64,000 bases of DNA, from positions 1 to 64,000 of the forward strand of contig NZ_BLAY01000017.1 of the NCBI RefSeq assembly GCF_020521235.1, given 5' to 3'. Positions 16,740 to 23,788 of the stretch are shown here, in pieces (the stretch's first letter is position 1; the number at the start of each line of letters is the position of its first letter). Origin of the DNA: Microseira wollei NIES-4236. Lineage in GTDB: Bacteria; Cyanobacteriota; Cyanobacteriia; Cyanobacteriales; Aerosakkonemataceae. The position numbers and the translations under genes were made by a program. Under the pieces are notes generated by a model. The model was not told where the DNA came from. It did not search any database and saw only the letters and a list, made by a program, of their open reading frames with translations.

Positions 16740-18083
16740 TTAAGAGGGTGTTTCTTTGGAGACAATCCTGGTTGACATGTGGTCTCTTCCACCTTGATGT
16801 AAGACGACACGCGATGCCTTACCGGTTTCATCTACCACAAATGTTAGTTGAGCATCCACCACTTTGAAAAAAAACTCTGTTGCTGACTCTGGGAAAATTT
16901 CTACTCGTTCCTGTCCTGTTAACTGAGTAAAGATGCGTTGCGCTTCGGTCGTCACCGTCAAAATCACTCCAGGAGTAAGCTCGTAATCCCCCACATATGA
17001 CTGATAAAGGGCAGGATCAAGCTCGACCGCTCGGCGTTGTTTGGGTAGTTTGTACGGTTCACCCCATAAAATCGCGGCTAAATCATTGCTAATTTTCCCG
17101 ACTGGAGCTGTTACCAGATTGCTCAGGACAATGATTACCATTTGTTCACTGGGAAATCTGGCAAGGCTGGTGGTGAAGCCGTCAATCCCTCCCTCGTGTG
17201 CTACTCGATCGCGTTCATAAAGGCGATCGATCACCCAGCCATAGCCATAGAAGGCATCGCCATCTTCTTCACCTATTCTCACTGCTGGGGCAAACATCGC
17301 GTGTCGAGAAGTTTCGCTCAAGATAGCATCGCTGTAAAGTGCTTGATCCCACTTGTAAAGGTCTTCGACGGTGGAGTACAGCGCCCCTGCCCCGACTGGG
17401 ATGGACATATCCAGGAATTCGGCGTGATAGTACCCTGCCTCAGCAGGTCTGTAGCCCGAAGCTCGGTGAGACAAGATTGGCTCCGATCGGTCATATCCTG
17501 AGTCTGTCATGCGAAGCGGCTCAAAGATGCAGTGTTGTAAGTAGTCAGCGTAGGAGCGATCAGAAACGGTTTCAATTAGCTTGGTCAGTACCGCATAACC
17601 AGAGTTGCTGTAGCTGTGGCGATCGCCCGGTGTGAACTCCAATGGCTTGTTGCTGAACCAGGTAATCACCTCATCAAGTGTCATCGCCTTCCGTTGTTGT
17701 TGGACATAGTCAGGAAAGCTGGTGTAGTTGGGAATTCCAGCCGTATGAGTGAGCAAGTGATGCACTGTAATCTGCTCAGATTGAGGATAATCGGGCAGAT
17801 AGGCTGAAAGGGGACTGTTCACTTCCAGCAAGCCCTGTTGTTGCAGGTGCAAGATGGCAGCGGCTGTAAACTGCTTGGTGACAGAACCGAGGCGGAACTT
17901 AGTTTGAGGTGTATTGGCAACGCTATGTTCAAGATTTGCCATGCCATAGCCCTGGCTCAACAATACCTCGCCTGCACGGGCAACCAACACAGATCCCATG
18001 AAGAAACCCGTTTCTAAATAAGCTTGAAGATAGGCTGCCATCTCGCTGGCAATGCCCTGGTTATTTGCCTGCTCTGAAGTCAT
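16740..18083 (-). CDS. Serine hydrolase, beta-lactamase/DD-peptidase family (S12-like)
   Basis: A 447-residue protein with the class C beta-lactamase fold. The nucleophile motif S67-V-T-K70 is in RLGSVTKQFTAAAI, Y158-S-N is in RHSYSNSGYAVL, and the third motif is near AHEGGIDGF (about 300), all present. A C-terminal beta-barrel-like extension (about 350-447) resembles the lipocalin-like tails of such esterases. No signal peptide is obvious, which suggests a cytosolic esterase or amidase rather than a penicillin-binding protein. It stands as a single gene. The exact substrate cannot be told. Confidence 0.88.
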   Translation of the reverse strand: MTSEQANNQGIASEMAAYLQAYLETGFFMGSVLVARAGEVLLSQGYGMANLEHSVANTPQTKFRLGSVTKQFTAAAILHLQQQGLLEVNSPLSAYLPDYPQSEQITVHHLLTHTAGIPNYTSFPDYVQQQRKAMTLDEVITWFSNKPLEFTPGDRHSYSNSGYAVLTKLIETVSDRSYADYLQHCIFEPLRMTDSGYDRSEPILSHRASGYRPAEAGYYHAEFLDMSIPVGAGALYSTVEDLYKWDQALYSDAILSETSRHAMFAPAVRIGEEDGDAFYGYGWVIDRLYERDRVAHEGGIDGFTTSLARFPSEQMVIIVLSNLVTAPVGKISNDLAAILWGEPYKLPKQRRAVELDPALYQSYVGDYELTPGVILTVTTEAQRIFTQLTGQERVEIFPESATEFFFKVVDAQLTFVVDETGKASRVVLHQGGRDHMSTRIVSKETPS

Positions 18084-18439
18084 TATAAAACCACCCCTTC
18101 ACCTAAAGGACAGCATACTGCTCATCCATTCTAATCTCGTTTTGACCAGTAAATGAAGTCCCCATCTTCAGGGGATTTTTCACCCTTAACGTTAAAGTAT
18201 CCACTTACTGAAAATGTCCATTTGACCGAGGGAAATGCTCTATCTATAACCTTTATGTAGAATGATGCGGGTATTTTCACACTTTCGTGTTATCTTGTGT
18301 CGTTATCCACTCTTGATTTTGAGTAGTCGGTGTTGGACGCTTACCTTGTGGTATTTTTCACAGGACGCAGCGATCGCCTAATACGCTTAAATTTCCCATC
18401 GAGATCACGTTGCTCAGTTTACTTGCGTCCATAAGCATA
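18084..18439. other. Intergenic region without recognisable gene
   Basis: AT-rich sequence with a small hairpin TCCCCATCTTCAGGGGA followed by TTTTT near 18156. Nothing else is recognised. Confidence 0.5.
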
Positions 18440-18840
18440 TTAATTCCTCTCCATAGGCTTGTTCTCTCGATCGAGGGGTGGGATTTGGTCAGCGGTTAAT
18501 GTCACAACTTTACCGTCTTGCCAAATACTGATATGATGTCCGGTTGATTACCCATAATCAGAAGCCGGGACACGGCACGATCAAAGTTATCTGTTTGAAC
18601 GAGAAATCTATGATGCCGTGTCCCTACACAACAACTCTGTGAGGTTTTTTTATTATGGGCAATTCAACCGACATGATATCACTGGTGATGCAACCTGATT
18701 TATTTATATTATTGGTGATTTGCCGGACATCATATGATTGATTGTCCCAATCTTCGGTGTTTTTCTATTGCTTCAGCTATGGCAATTTTCACAACCGCGT
18801 CAATTTTTTTTTGTAATTCTGTCAAAGAATGTTCATTCAT
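18440..18840 (-). pseudogene. Small XisH/zeta-associated gene split by a family B MITE
   Basis: It starts MNEHSLTELQKKIDA at 18840 and ends with TADQIPPL and a stop at 18440. A 203-bp MITE plus a TGA duplicate interrupts it at 18532-18737. Removing those 206 bases gives one 65-codon frame (64 residues). Its sequence is the same domain as residues 1-62 of the XisH fusion at 10296, whose DNA supplies the empty site (ACTGATTGATTG). The start overlaps the end of the zeta-toxin fragment by 8 nt (ATGAATGA), so it was translated with that gene. Likely partner or antitoxin of the zeta toxin (inference). Confidence 0.85.
18532..18734. mobile_element. Family B MITE, composite copy, TGA target duplication
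   Basis: Ends are TATGATGTCCGG and CCGGACATCATA, with TGA at 18529-18531 and 18735-18737. A second internal right end (CGACATGATA) lies at about 18669-18678, so the 203-bp unit may be a composite of a 147-bp element plus a 56-bp tail. Confidence 0.85.
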
Positions 18841-19117
18841 TGTCTGTTGATGTAATTTGGTTCCAGATTTCAGGGGCATAGATGGTTAATTGCTGATTTA
18901 TGCTTGATGCAGCTACCAATCTAGTTTCAGGGTTAGAATTATCATAAACTATCCAAGTATCGCATAATGGTAAATATAACTCAATTAGATTTTTTCTGCC
19001 TCTTTCATAACGACGACGGATGACATCTTCGGGGATATTATGACCTCCACTTTCTACTCGTCTCTTTACTCGTTCAATGGCTAACTCTGGACTTTGCAAC
19101 CAAAAATAAATCTCCAA
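18833..19117 (-). pseudogene. Zeta-toxin-family C-terminal fragment
   Basis: A 94-residue frame: YFWLQSPELAIERVKRRVESGGHNIPEDVIRRRYERGRKNLIELY, the C-terminal half of zeta-type P-loop kinases (in characterised members they phosphorylate UDP-GlcNAc). The Walker A N-terminal half is missing; upstream sequence runs into a terminator and a clpB fragment, so a deletion joined them. The last codons overlap the small gene downstream. Inactive as a kinase. Confidence 0.8.
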
Positions 19118-19152
19118 TCACAAAAACATCAGGCATTTTTCCAATCTAATAA

Positions 19153-19182
19153 AAAAGCGACAGATTTTACTCTGTCGCTTTT
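19153..19182 (-). terminator. Rho-independent terminator
   Basis: A perfect 12-bp stem AAAAGCGACAGA / TCTGTCGCTTTT over a 6-nt loop, followed on the minus strand by a T-run (TTTTTTATT). It lies 10 bp after the clpB fragment. Confidence 0.7.
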
Positions 19183-19191
19183 GATTAAAAA

Positions 19192-19440
19192 TTAGCTCGA
19201 TTGAATTGTCAACACTTCAGATGGCAAGCGTTTGAAAGCTAGTCGTTCGTTTTGAACATCGACAAAAACGGTATCGCCTTCGCTAAATTCACCGCGTAAA
19301 ATTGCTTTAGCAATTTGGGTTTCCAATTCCCGTTGAATTGCGCGCTTTAACGGACGCGCACCGAAAACGGGGTCGTATCCTACTTCTGCAAGGAAGTCTA
19401 AAGCTGTGTCGGAAAGTTTGAGGGAGATTTTGCGATCGCC
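19192..19440 (-). pseudogene. clpB: clpB 3'-end fragment 2
   Basis: It encodes the last 82 residues of a ClpB ([40 protein letters not shown], ending LTIQSS). It differs from the full copy at several positions ([11 protein letters not shown] against [11 protein letters not shown]), so it is an older or separate copy. It carries only part of the D2 small domain. Its upstream edge abuts the 3' end of the monooxygenase gene. Confidence 0.85.
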
Positions 19441-19460
19441 ATTGGGAGATCTTGCTGTTT

Positions 19461-20639
19461 TTAAGTCGCTTGCTCTTGGGTTGCATTCTCGCCAAATCGA
19501 CCTGTACCGTAGGTAAATTGAGAGCGATCGCCCAACGATTGACCATATTTCATTAAATGTAACCCGTAGGCGAGTTGCTTTGGTTCCCAAGCATCTAGAG
19601 CTTGAGGAACATTGTGGTGATGTTTAACTAGAGCATCAGCCAGAGCGATCGCATTTCTTGCTGCTTTAGAGGTACTTGCTGCCGTATGGGGACGGGGAAT
19701 AAAGGCTGCATCGCCAATCAACGCCACTCGCCCAAATATCATTTGAGGAACTGCTAGATCCAAAATTGCTTGAACAAATGGCTCCTTTGTTGCTGCAACT
19801 AACTTTTGAAACGGGGGAGCCAGCACAGCATCAGCATACGCTCGCATTTCTTGCTCGATCGCAGGTGATAATAGTCCGGGTGGAATGGAATAATCGCGGT
19901 GTCTACCGTCTTTATCTGTCAGGATGCGAGGCAATTCTGTTGCTTCATCATAATTGACATACCAAACCCAGTTAAAGCGGCGTTCTCCCGGCAATAACGA
20001 CTCATTCTCACCGGGAATAACATATTGCAGAATGTGAGAGTTGGGAAATTGGAAAAACACAAATCGTTCTGTAAATAAAGCAGCCGCATTCGAGTCGATA
20101 TCCGTTTCGTCAACCAGACCTCGGTAGCCAACATATCCAGCATATTGATAGCGGTAGTTTGGTAAGAGACGTTGACGCACGGTTGAATTCGGGCCATCTG
20201 CACCAATTAATAACTCTCCAGTGACAGAAGTTCCATCTGCAAAAATTGCGGTGACTTGTTCATCGGTTTGCTCAATATCGGTTAAGAGTTTTCCTGAATG
20301 GTAATGCTCTGCTGGAAAATGTCGCCGCATAGAACCATAAAGTAGATTCCAGGAGGTTAAAGTTTGACCCATGGACATTTGTTGGACAATGTTGCCGTCG
20401 CGGTTCAAGTAATAGCGATCGCGCGCTACAACACCCAGCGAATCATCAGAAATTCCTGCTCGTTGAAATGCTTCGATTACATCTGGTTGCAGCACAATGC
20501 CACCGCCGCGACTATCGAGAGCGTGAGACGAACGTTCGTAAATATCCACCTCCCAACCAATCGAGCGCAGCATAATTCCAGTAAACAAACCGCCTAACGA
20601 TCCGCCAATAATAATGGCGCGTTTCTCTGTGAGTTTCAT
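19461..20639 (-). CDS. FAD-dependent aromatic monooxygenase
   Basis: A 392-residue group A flavoprotein hydroxylase. The dinucleotide-binding [10 protein letters not shown] is at 12-21, and the FAD ribityl-binding GD motif is [18 protein letters not shown] near 305. The sequence resembles 2,6-dihydroxypyridine or 6-hydroxynicotinate hydroxylases ([14 protein letters not shown] near 46). It would hydroxylate a small aromatic with NAD(P)H and O2. The DsbA-like gene lies 5 bp upstream on the same strand, and a LysR regulator is divergent from the pair, so this is an inducible catabolic or detoxification cassette. The 3' end adjoins a clpB fragment but the frame appears complete. Confidence 0.88.
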   Translation of the reverse strand: MKLTEKRAIIIGGSLGGLFTGIMLRSIGWEVDIYERSSHALDSRGGGIVLQPDVIEAFQRAGISDDSLGVVARDRYYLNRDGNIVQQMSMGQTLTSWNLLYGSMRRHFPAEHYHSGKLLTDIEQTDEQVTAIFADGTSVTGELLIGADGPNSTVRQRLLPNYRYQYAGYVGYRGLVDETDIDSNAAALFTERFVFFQFPNSHILQYVIPGENESLLPGERRFNWVWYVNYDEATELPRILTDKDGRHRDYSIPPGLLSPAIEQEMRAYADAVLAPPFQKLVAATKEPFVQAILDLAVPQMIFGRVALIGDAAFIPRPHTAASTSKAARNAIALADALVKHHHNVPQALDAWEPKQLAYGLHLMKYGQSLGDRSQFTYGTGRFGENATQEQAT

Positions 20640-20644
20640 GATGA

Positions 20645-21289
20645 TTAAACCCTCTCTAATTCCTTCACAGCAGCTTGCAAAGCGGCGAGAAAAACCTCAA
20701 CAGGTTGACCGCCAACTAAAATCTCTTTGCCGATACGAATCGTGGGGACACTGTGAATTCCTTGAGCGATCGCCCGCTGTTTCAATGCTGCAATTTCCTC
20801 AATGCCCTCACGGGACAGGAGAAATGCCTTCACTTGCTCAACATCAAGATTAATTTCACTCGCCAACTGTGTCAGAGTTTCAACATCGCCAATATCGCGA
20901 CCTTCAGTAAAATAAGCTCTGAGAATGCGTTGAGCCATTTCAGTTGCCTTGCCAACTTTGCCAGCGAACCTGGTTAAGCGATGAGCTTTCAATGTGTTTG
21001 GCGTGACCTTCATCAAGTCATAGCGAAACTCGATTCCGTTGGCTTGACCCACCTGCACCGTTTTTGCATCTAATTGCTGCGAATACTCCCAACTGCCAAA
21101 TTTATTAGTGCGGTAAGTCTGACGATTCATGCCTGCTTCGGGCATATGAGGATTTAGCTCGAATGGATACCAAATCCGCTCAATTGCAACAGGCGTATTT
21201 AGTTGCGCGATCGCTTTCTGCAAGTTTGTGTCTGCCACTAAACACCAGGGACAAATAAAATCTGATGTCATTGCGATCGTTAATGTCAT
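20645..21289 (-). CDS. DsbA/FrnE-family thiol oxidoreductase
   Basis: A 214-residue thioredoxin-fold protein with a CPWC active site at 13-16 (DFICPWC), an inserted helical domain and the cis-Pro loop GIHSVPTIRIG near 178. It lacks a signal peptide, so it is cytosolic, as in FrnE/2-hydroxychromene-2-carboxylate isomerase relatives. It is the first gene of the operon with the monooxygenase (5-bp gap). It may protect or assist the oxygenase, or isomerise its product (inference). Confidence 0.88.
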   Translation of the reverse strand: MTLTIAMTSDFICPWCLVADTNLQKAIAQLNTPVAIERIWYPFELNPHMPEAGMNRQTYRTNKFGSWEYSQQLDAKTVQVGQANGIEFRYDLMKVTPNTLKAHRLTRFAGKVGKATEMAQRILRAYFTEGRDIGDVETLTQLASEINLDVEQVKAFLLSREGIEEIAALKQRAIAQGIHSVPTIRIGKEILVGGQPVEVFLAALQAAVKELERV

Positions 21290-21367
21290 GGTTGCCTCCT
21301 TTTGAAACAGGCGAATTGCTACAGTTCAACCATAACTTTATTCACAAAGAATGATAATATAGGCAAA

Positions 21368-21396
21368 ACGCAAAAAACCTTTGCGTTAAATGCAAA
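21368..21396. promoter_or_regulatory. Probable LysR-type operator
   Basis: Two overlapping dyads share one half: ACGCAAA-N5-TTTGCGT (21368-21386) and TTTGC-N7-GCAAA (21380-21396, containing a T-N11-A core). They lie in the 128-bp gap between the divergent lysR and dsbA/monooxygenase genes. Confidence 0.55.
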
Positions 21397-21417
21397 AATC
21401 AAGCATTTTTCAACCCG

Positions 21418-22350
21418 ATGGATCAATTTGCTGCGATGCGTGCCTTTGTAAAAGTTGTGGAAACAGGTGGGTTCTCAGAAGCCTCCCGACAGCTTGATTT
21501 GGCAGTTTCTTCCGTCACCCGCCAAGTAAATTCACTCGAAGAAATGTTGAACACTCAGTTACTCAACCGCTCGACTCGCAGCATTACTCTCACGCCGCAA
21601 GGTCGCCAATATTACGAGAAAGCGGTAAGAATTTTACAGGATGTGGAGGAAGCAAACGCCTGTGTGATGGAAGGCTCCGATGTTCCGCGAGGATTGTTAA
21701 AGGTGAGTATGCCAGTTGCGTTTGGACGGCTTCACGTCGCACCAATCCTGCGCGATTTTCTGGCGCAATATCCCGAAGTTAAATTGGAACTGCGATTGAG
21801 CGATGGATTAGCCAATTTAGTAGAAGACGAGTTAGATATGGTAATTCGCATTGGCAATCTCGATCGCTCTGGTGCTACCCTAATTGTTCGCAAACTTGCC
21901 TCCCATACTCGCCTTGTCTGCGGCAGTCCAGACTATTTCAAGCAATACGGCAAACCAACCCATCCGAATGATTTGGTCGATCGCAATTGCTTGTTATTTG
22001 CTTATTCTACAGGAGGTGCTGTGTGGCGATTTCAACAAGACGTCCAGATGTATGAAGTAAAAGTAAATGGCTCTCTCACAGCAAACAATTCAGAAGTGCT
22101 GCGCCAGTTGTGTTTAGACGGTGCTGGACTGATCTTGATGCCAACGTGGTTAGTGGGTGAAGATATTCGCGCTGGAAGATTACAAGCCGTGCTAACCGAT
22201 TTTCAGGTGCATCCTCAAGTCGAAATGGATATGGGCATTTATGCACTTTATTTGCCGAATCGTAGATATTCGCTGCGAGTCAAAACGTTCATCGACTTCC
22301 TAGTAAAGCGATTCGGTAATCCACCTTACTGGGAAGAAACTGCAATTTAA
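21418..22350 (+). CDS. LysR-family transcriptional regulator
   Basis: A 310-residue protein. The N-terminal winged HTH is at 1-60 (MRAFVKVVETGGFSEASRQL, then VTRQVNSLEEMLNTQLLNRS), followed by a periplasmic-binding-like effector domain (about 88-300). It resembles the CrgA/AaeR-like group that often controls neighbouring oxidoreductases. Divergent from dsbA/monooxygenase; the two dyads in the gap are the likely binding site, giving autoregulation and effector-dependent activation of the operon (inference). Confidence 0.92.
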   Translation: MDQFAAMRAFVKVVETGGFSEASRQLDLAVSSVTRQVNSLEEMLNTQLLNRSTRSITLTPQGRQYYEKAVRILQDVEEANACVMEGSDVPRGLLKVSMPVAFGRLHVAPILRDFLAQYPEVKLELRLSDGLANLVEDELDMVIRIGNLDRSGATLIVRKLASHTRLVCGSPDYFKQYGKPTHPNDLVDRNCLLFAYSTGGAVWRFQQDVQMYEVKVNGSLTANNSEVLRQLCLDGAGLILMPTWLVGEDIRAGRLQAVLTDFQVHPQVEMDMGIYALYLPNRRYSLRVKTFIDFLVKRFGNPPYWEETAI

Positions 22351-22371
22351 GAAAGTTTAGATGACAAATTG

Positions 22372-22591
22372 CAATCGAGTCTTTAAAGAAAGCGATCGCG
22401 CTCATCTTTCCTCATGACCTAAAAATTATAGTTTACGATCCCAATACAGAGGAGATTACACAATGGAAACATTAGAGAAGTATCGTCAAATTGTGAGGGA
22501 TTTACTCAACTCCCATGCCACAACCAATGATCCTGATATTGAGTGTCAGATTATTTTTGATACAGAACGCGATCGCTATCTACTTTTAGAT
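22372..22591 (+). pseudogene. xisH/xisI remnant
   Basis: About 22372-22480 encodes a XisH C-terminus (HDLKIIVYDPNTEEITQWK and stop). Overlapping it from ATG 22463, a XisI N-terminus runs METLEKYRQIVRDLL to FDTERDRYLLLD, ending near 22591 where the aspartyl-protease gene of the other strand begins. Both genes lost their other halves. Confidence 0.82.
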
Positions 22592-22971
22592 AGAAAGAAA
22601 CAGACCTCAAACTCAAAGAAGAAATTGGCCTGTCCTAAAATCAGAGGTACATTGGTTGCTTTTGTCCAGGCAAATGCCAGGTGAACCGTTGGGAATGAAC
22701 TGACTTGAGCATCAATAACGATTGCACGAGCTTCAAATCGAGCTAAGTTCCCTGTCAATACAACCGAGAGCATCTCGTTTTCCCAGATTAAACCCAGTTG
22801 TAGTCCTAACTCGTATGGCAAAACATTGACGCTTGCGCCTGTATCTAATAAGCCTTCGACGTTGAGGGATTTACCATTAAAACTGAGCGTCAAAGGCAGA
22901 TACGCCATCCGATCGACCATGCCAAGGCTACTATCAATGATTTTGTAAGGGAATTTTTGAGCATCAACCAT
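22576..22971 (-). CDS. Retropepsin-like aspartyl protease
   Basis: A 131-residue single-domain protein with LLDTGASVNVLP (Asp43-Thr-Gly) and the closing hydrophobic-Gly motif VPLILGQANFF, as in the retroviral-type A2 peptidases that work as dimers. Such proteins are common in cyanobacteria beside a small upstream gene. The start overlaps that gene by 8 nt. The 3' end lies against the xisI remnant, and the last residues (VCFFLSKSR) may be altered by the join. Confidence 0.82.
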   Translation of the reverse strand: MVDAQKFPYKIIDSSLGMVDRMAYLPLTLSFNGKSLNVEGLLDTGASVNVLPYELGLQLGLIWENEMLSVVLTGNLARFEARAIVIDAQVSSFPTVHLAFAWTKATNVPLILGQANFFFEFEVCFFLSKSR

Positions 22972-23188
22972 TTTGTTCCTGTTGCTTTGTAGCCAGAAGA
23001 TTCATCAAAACATTGGCAGCTTCAGAGCAATTGTAGGGAGACCAAACAGGATACTCCTGGTTCGCAATAAAGAAGTTTGAGTTTGGTTCTTCTTCTTTGA
23101 CAAGTTCTGCTGCAATAAACTGCATCAGCCGAAGCTTGTCGATTTTTGGAAGCTCCTGGATTTGTGACATGAGTTCAGCCAATGGCAT
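22964..23188 (-). CDS. Small partner of the aspartyl protease
   Basis: A 74-residue protein from ATG 23188 (a longer upstream start at 23266 is possible but adds an unconserved-looking hydrophobic lead). The sequence PLAELMSQIQELPKIDKLRLMQFIAAELVKEE gives a helical pair, then YPVWSPYNCSEAANVLMNLL. The 8-nt overlap with the protease gene indicates coupling. It resembles small proteins annotated as antitoxin-like; function unproven. Confidence 0.7.
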   Translation of the reverse strand: MPLAELMSQIQELPKIDKLRLMQFIAAELVKEEEPNSNFFIANQEYPVWSPYNCSEAANVLMNLLATKQQEQNG

Positions 23189-23259
23189 TTGAGCATCTCC
23201 TCGTCTGAGATTCGGTGAAAAAATTGAGGATGCTAGCTTGTAGCAGAAGGGAGCTATAA

Positions 23260-23436
23260 CTAGCATCTGTCTATTTTACCAATTGCTTCGTGGGTTGGTT
23301 CAGGATCGTGTCCCACTATCACATCGGGACGGGTTGCATGGTAAGTGCTTGACGACAGAACTACAGCAGGACGACGTTTAATACCAGTGACGCCTGGAAA
23401 ATCGACTGTGACGACATCGCCGGGATTGAATGTCAC
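23260..23436 (-). pseudogene. PemK/MazF-type toxin, truncated
   Basis: From GTG 23436: VTFNPGDVVTVDFPGVTGIK, then RRPAVVLSSSTYHATRPDVIVG, the N-terminal strands of a MazF/PemK RNase. After 43 residues the sequence changes to an unrelated 15-residue tail and stops; normal proteins have about 110. The start lies 2 bp after the antitoxin stop. Probably inactive. Confidence 0.78.
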
Positions 23437-23438
23437 TA

Positions 23439-23657
23439 TTACATCTCCTCGCTGTCAGGAAAAAGTGTCGTTGCATACTGCAAGGAAAAGGTTGTTACAT
23501 CAAGTTGATCTTGTTGAGTCCAAGTACCGCTTTGATCGATAACAGGTTCATTTTGCTGTAGCAGATCGTTAAGAATAAGAGTTGCTAAGCGTAATCGCTC
23601 ATTCGGTGACAACGTACTAACGATCTGGGTGTATATTTCAATAGCAGTAGTCGGCAT
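23439..23657 (-). CDS. Antitoxin of the truncated PemK-like toxin
   Basis: A 72-residue acidic protein: TTAIEIYTQIVSTLSPNERLRLATLILNDLLQQ (two helices), then a disordered tail rich in Asp/Gln. The position just before a PemK/MazF frame identifies it as the antitoxin. With the toxin truncated it is now an orphan. Confidence 0.72.
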   Translation of the reverse strand: MPTTAIEIYTQIVSTLSPNERLRLATLILNDLLQQNEPVIDQSGTWTQQDQLDVTTFSLQYATTLFPDSEEM

Positions 23658-23698
23658 ATCGGAATCCTCCCGCTCTTTATACTAACTCAAAAATACTA

Positions 23699-23734
23699 AA
23701 GAAACCCGGTTTTTTCAAAAAAACCGGGTTTCTT
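23699..23734. terminator. Hairpin downstream of clpB
   Basis: AAAGAAACCCGGTTTTTT pairs with AAAAAACCGGGTTTCTT. It lies 55 bp beyond the clpB stop and could terminate clpB (minus) and the antitoxin operon region. The motif is also the dispersed GAAACCCGGTTTC repeat. Confidence 0.45.
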
Positions 23735-23788
23735 GTTCGTTTTCCAGATCAAAATGGTGCGTTACACTGCGTTAACGCACCCTACGGT

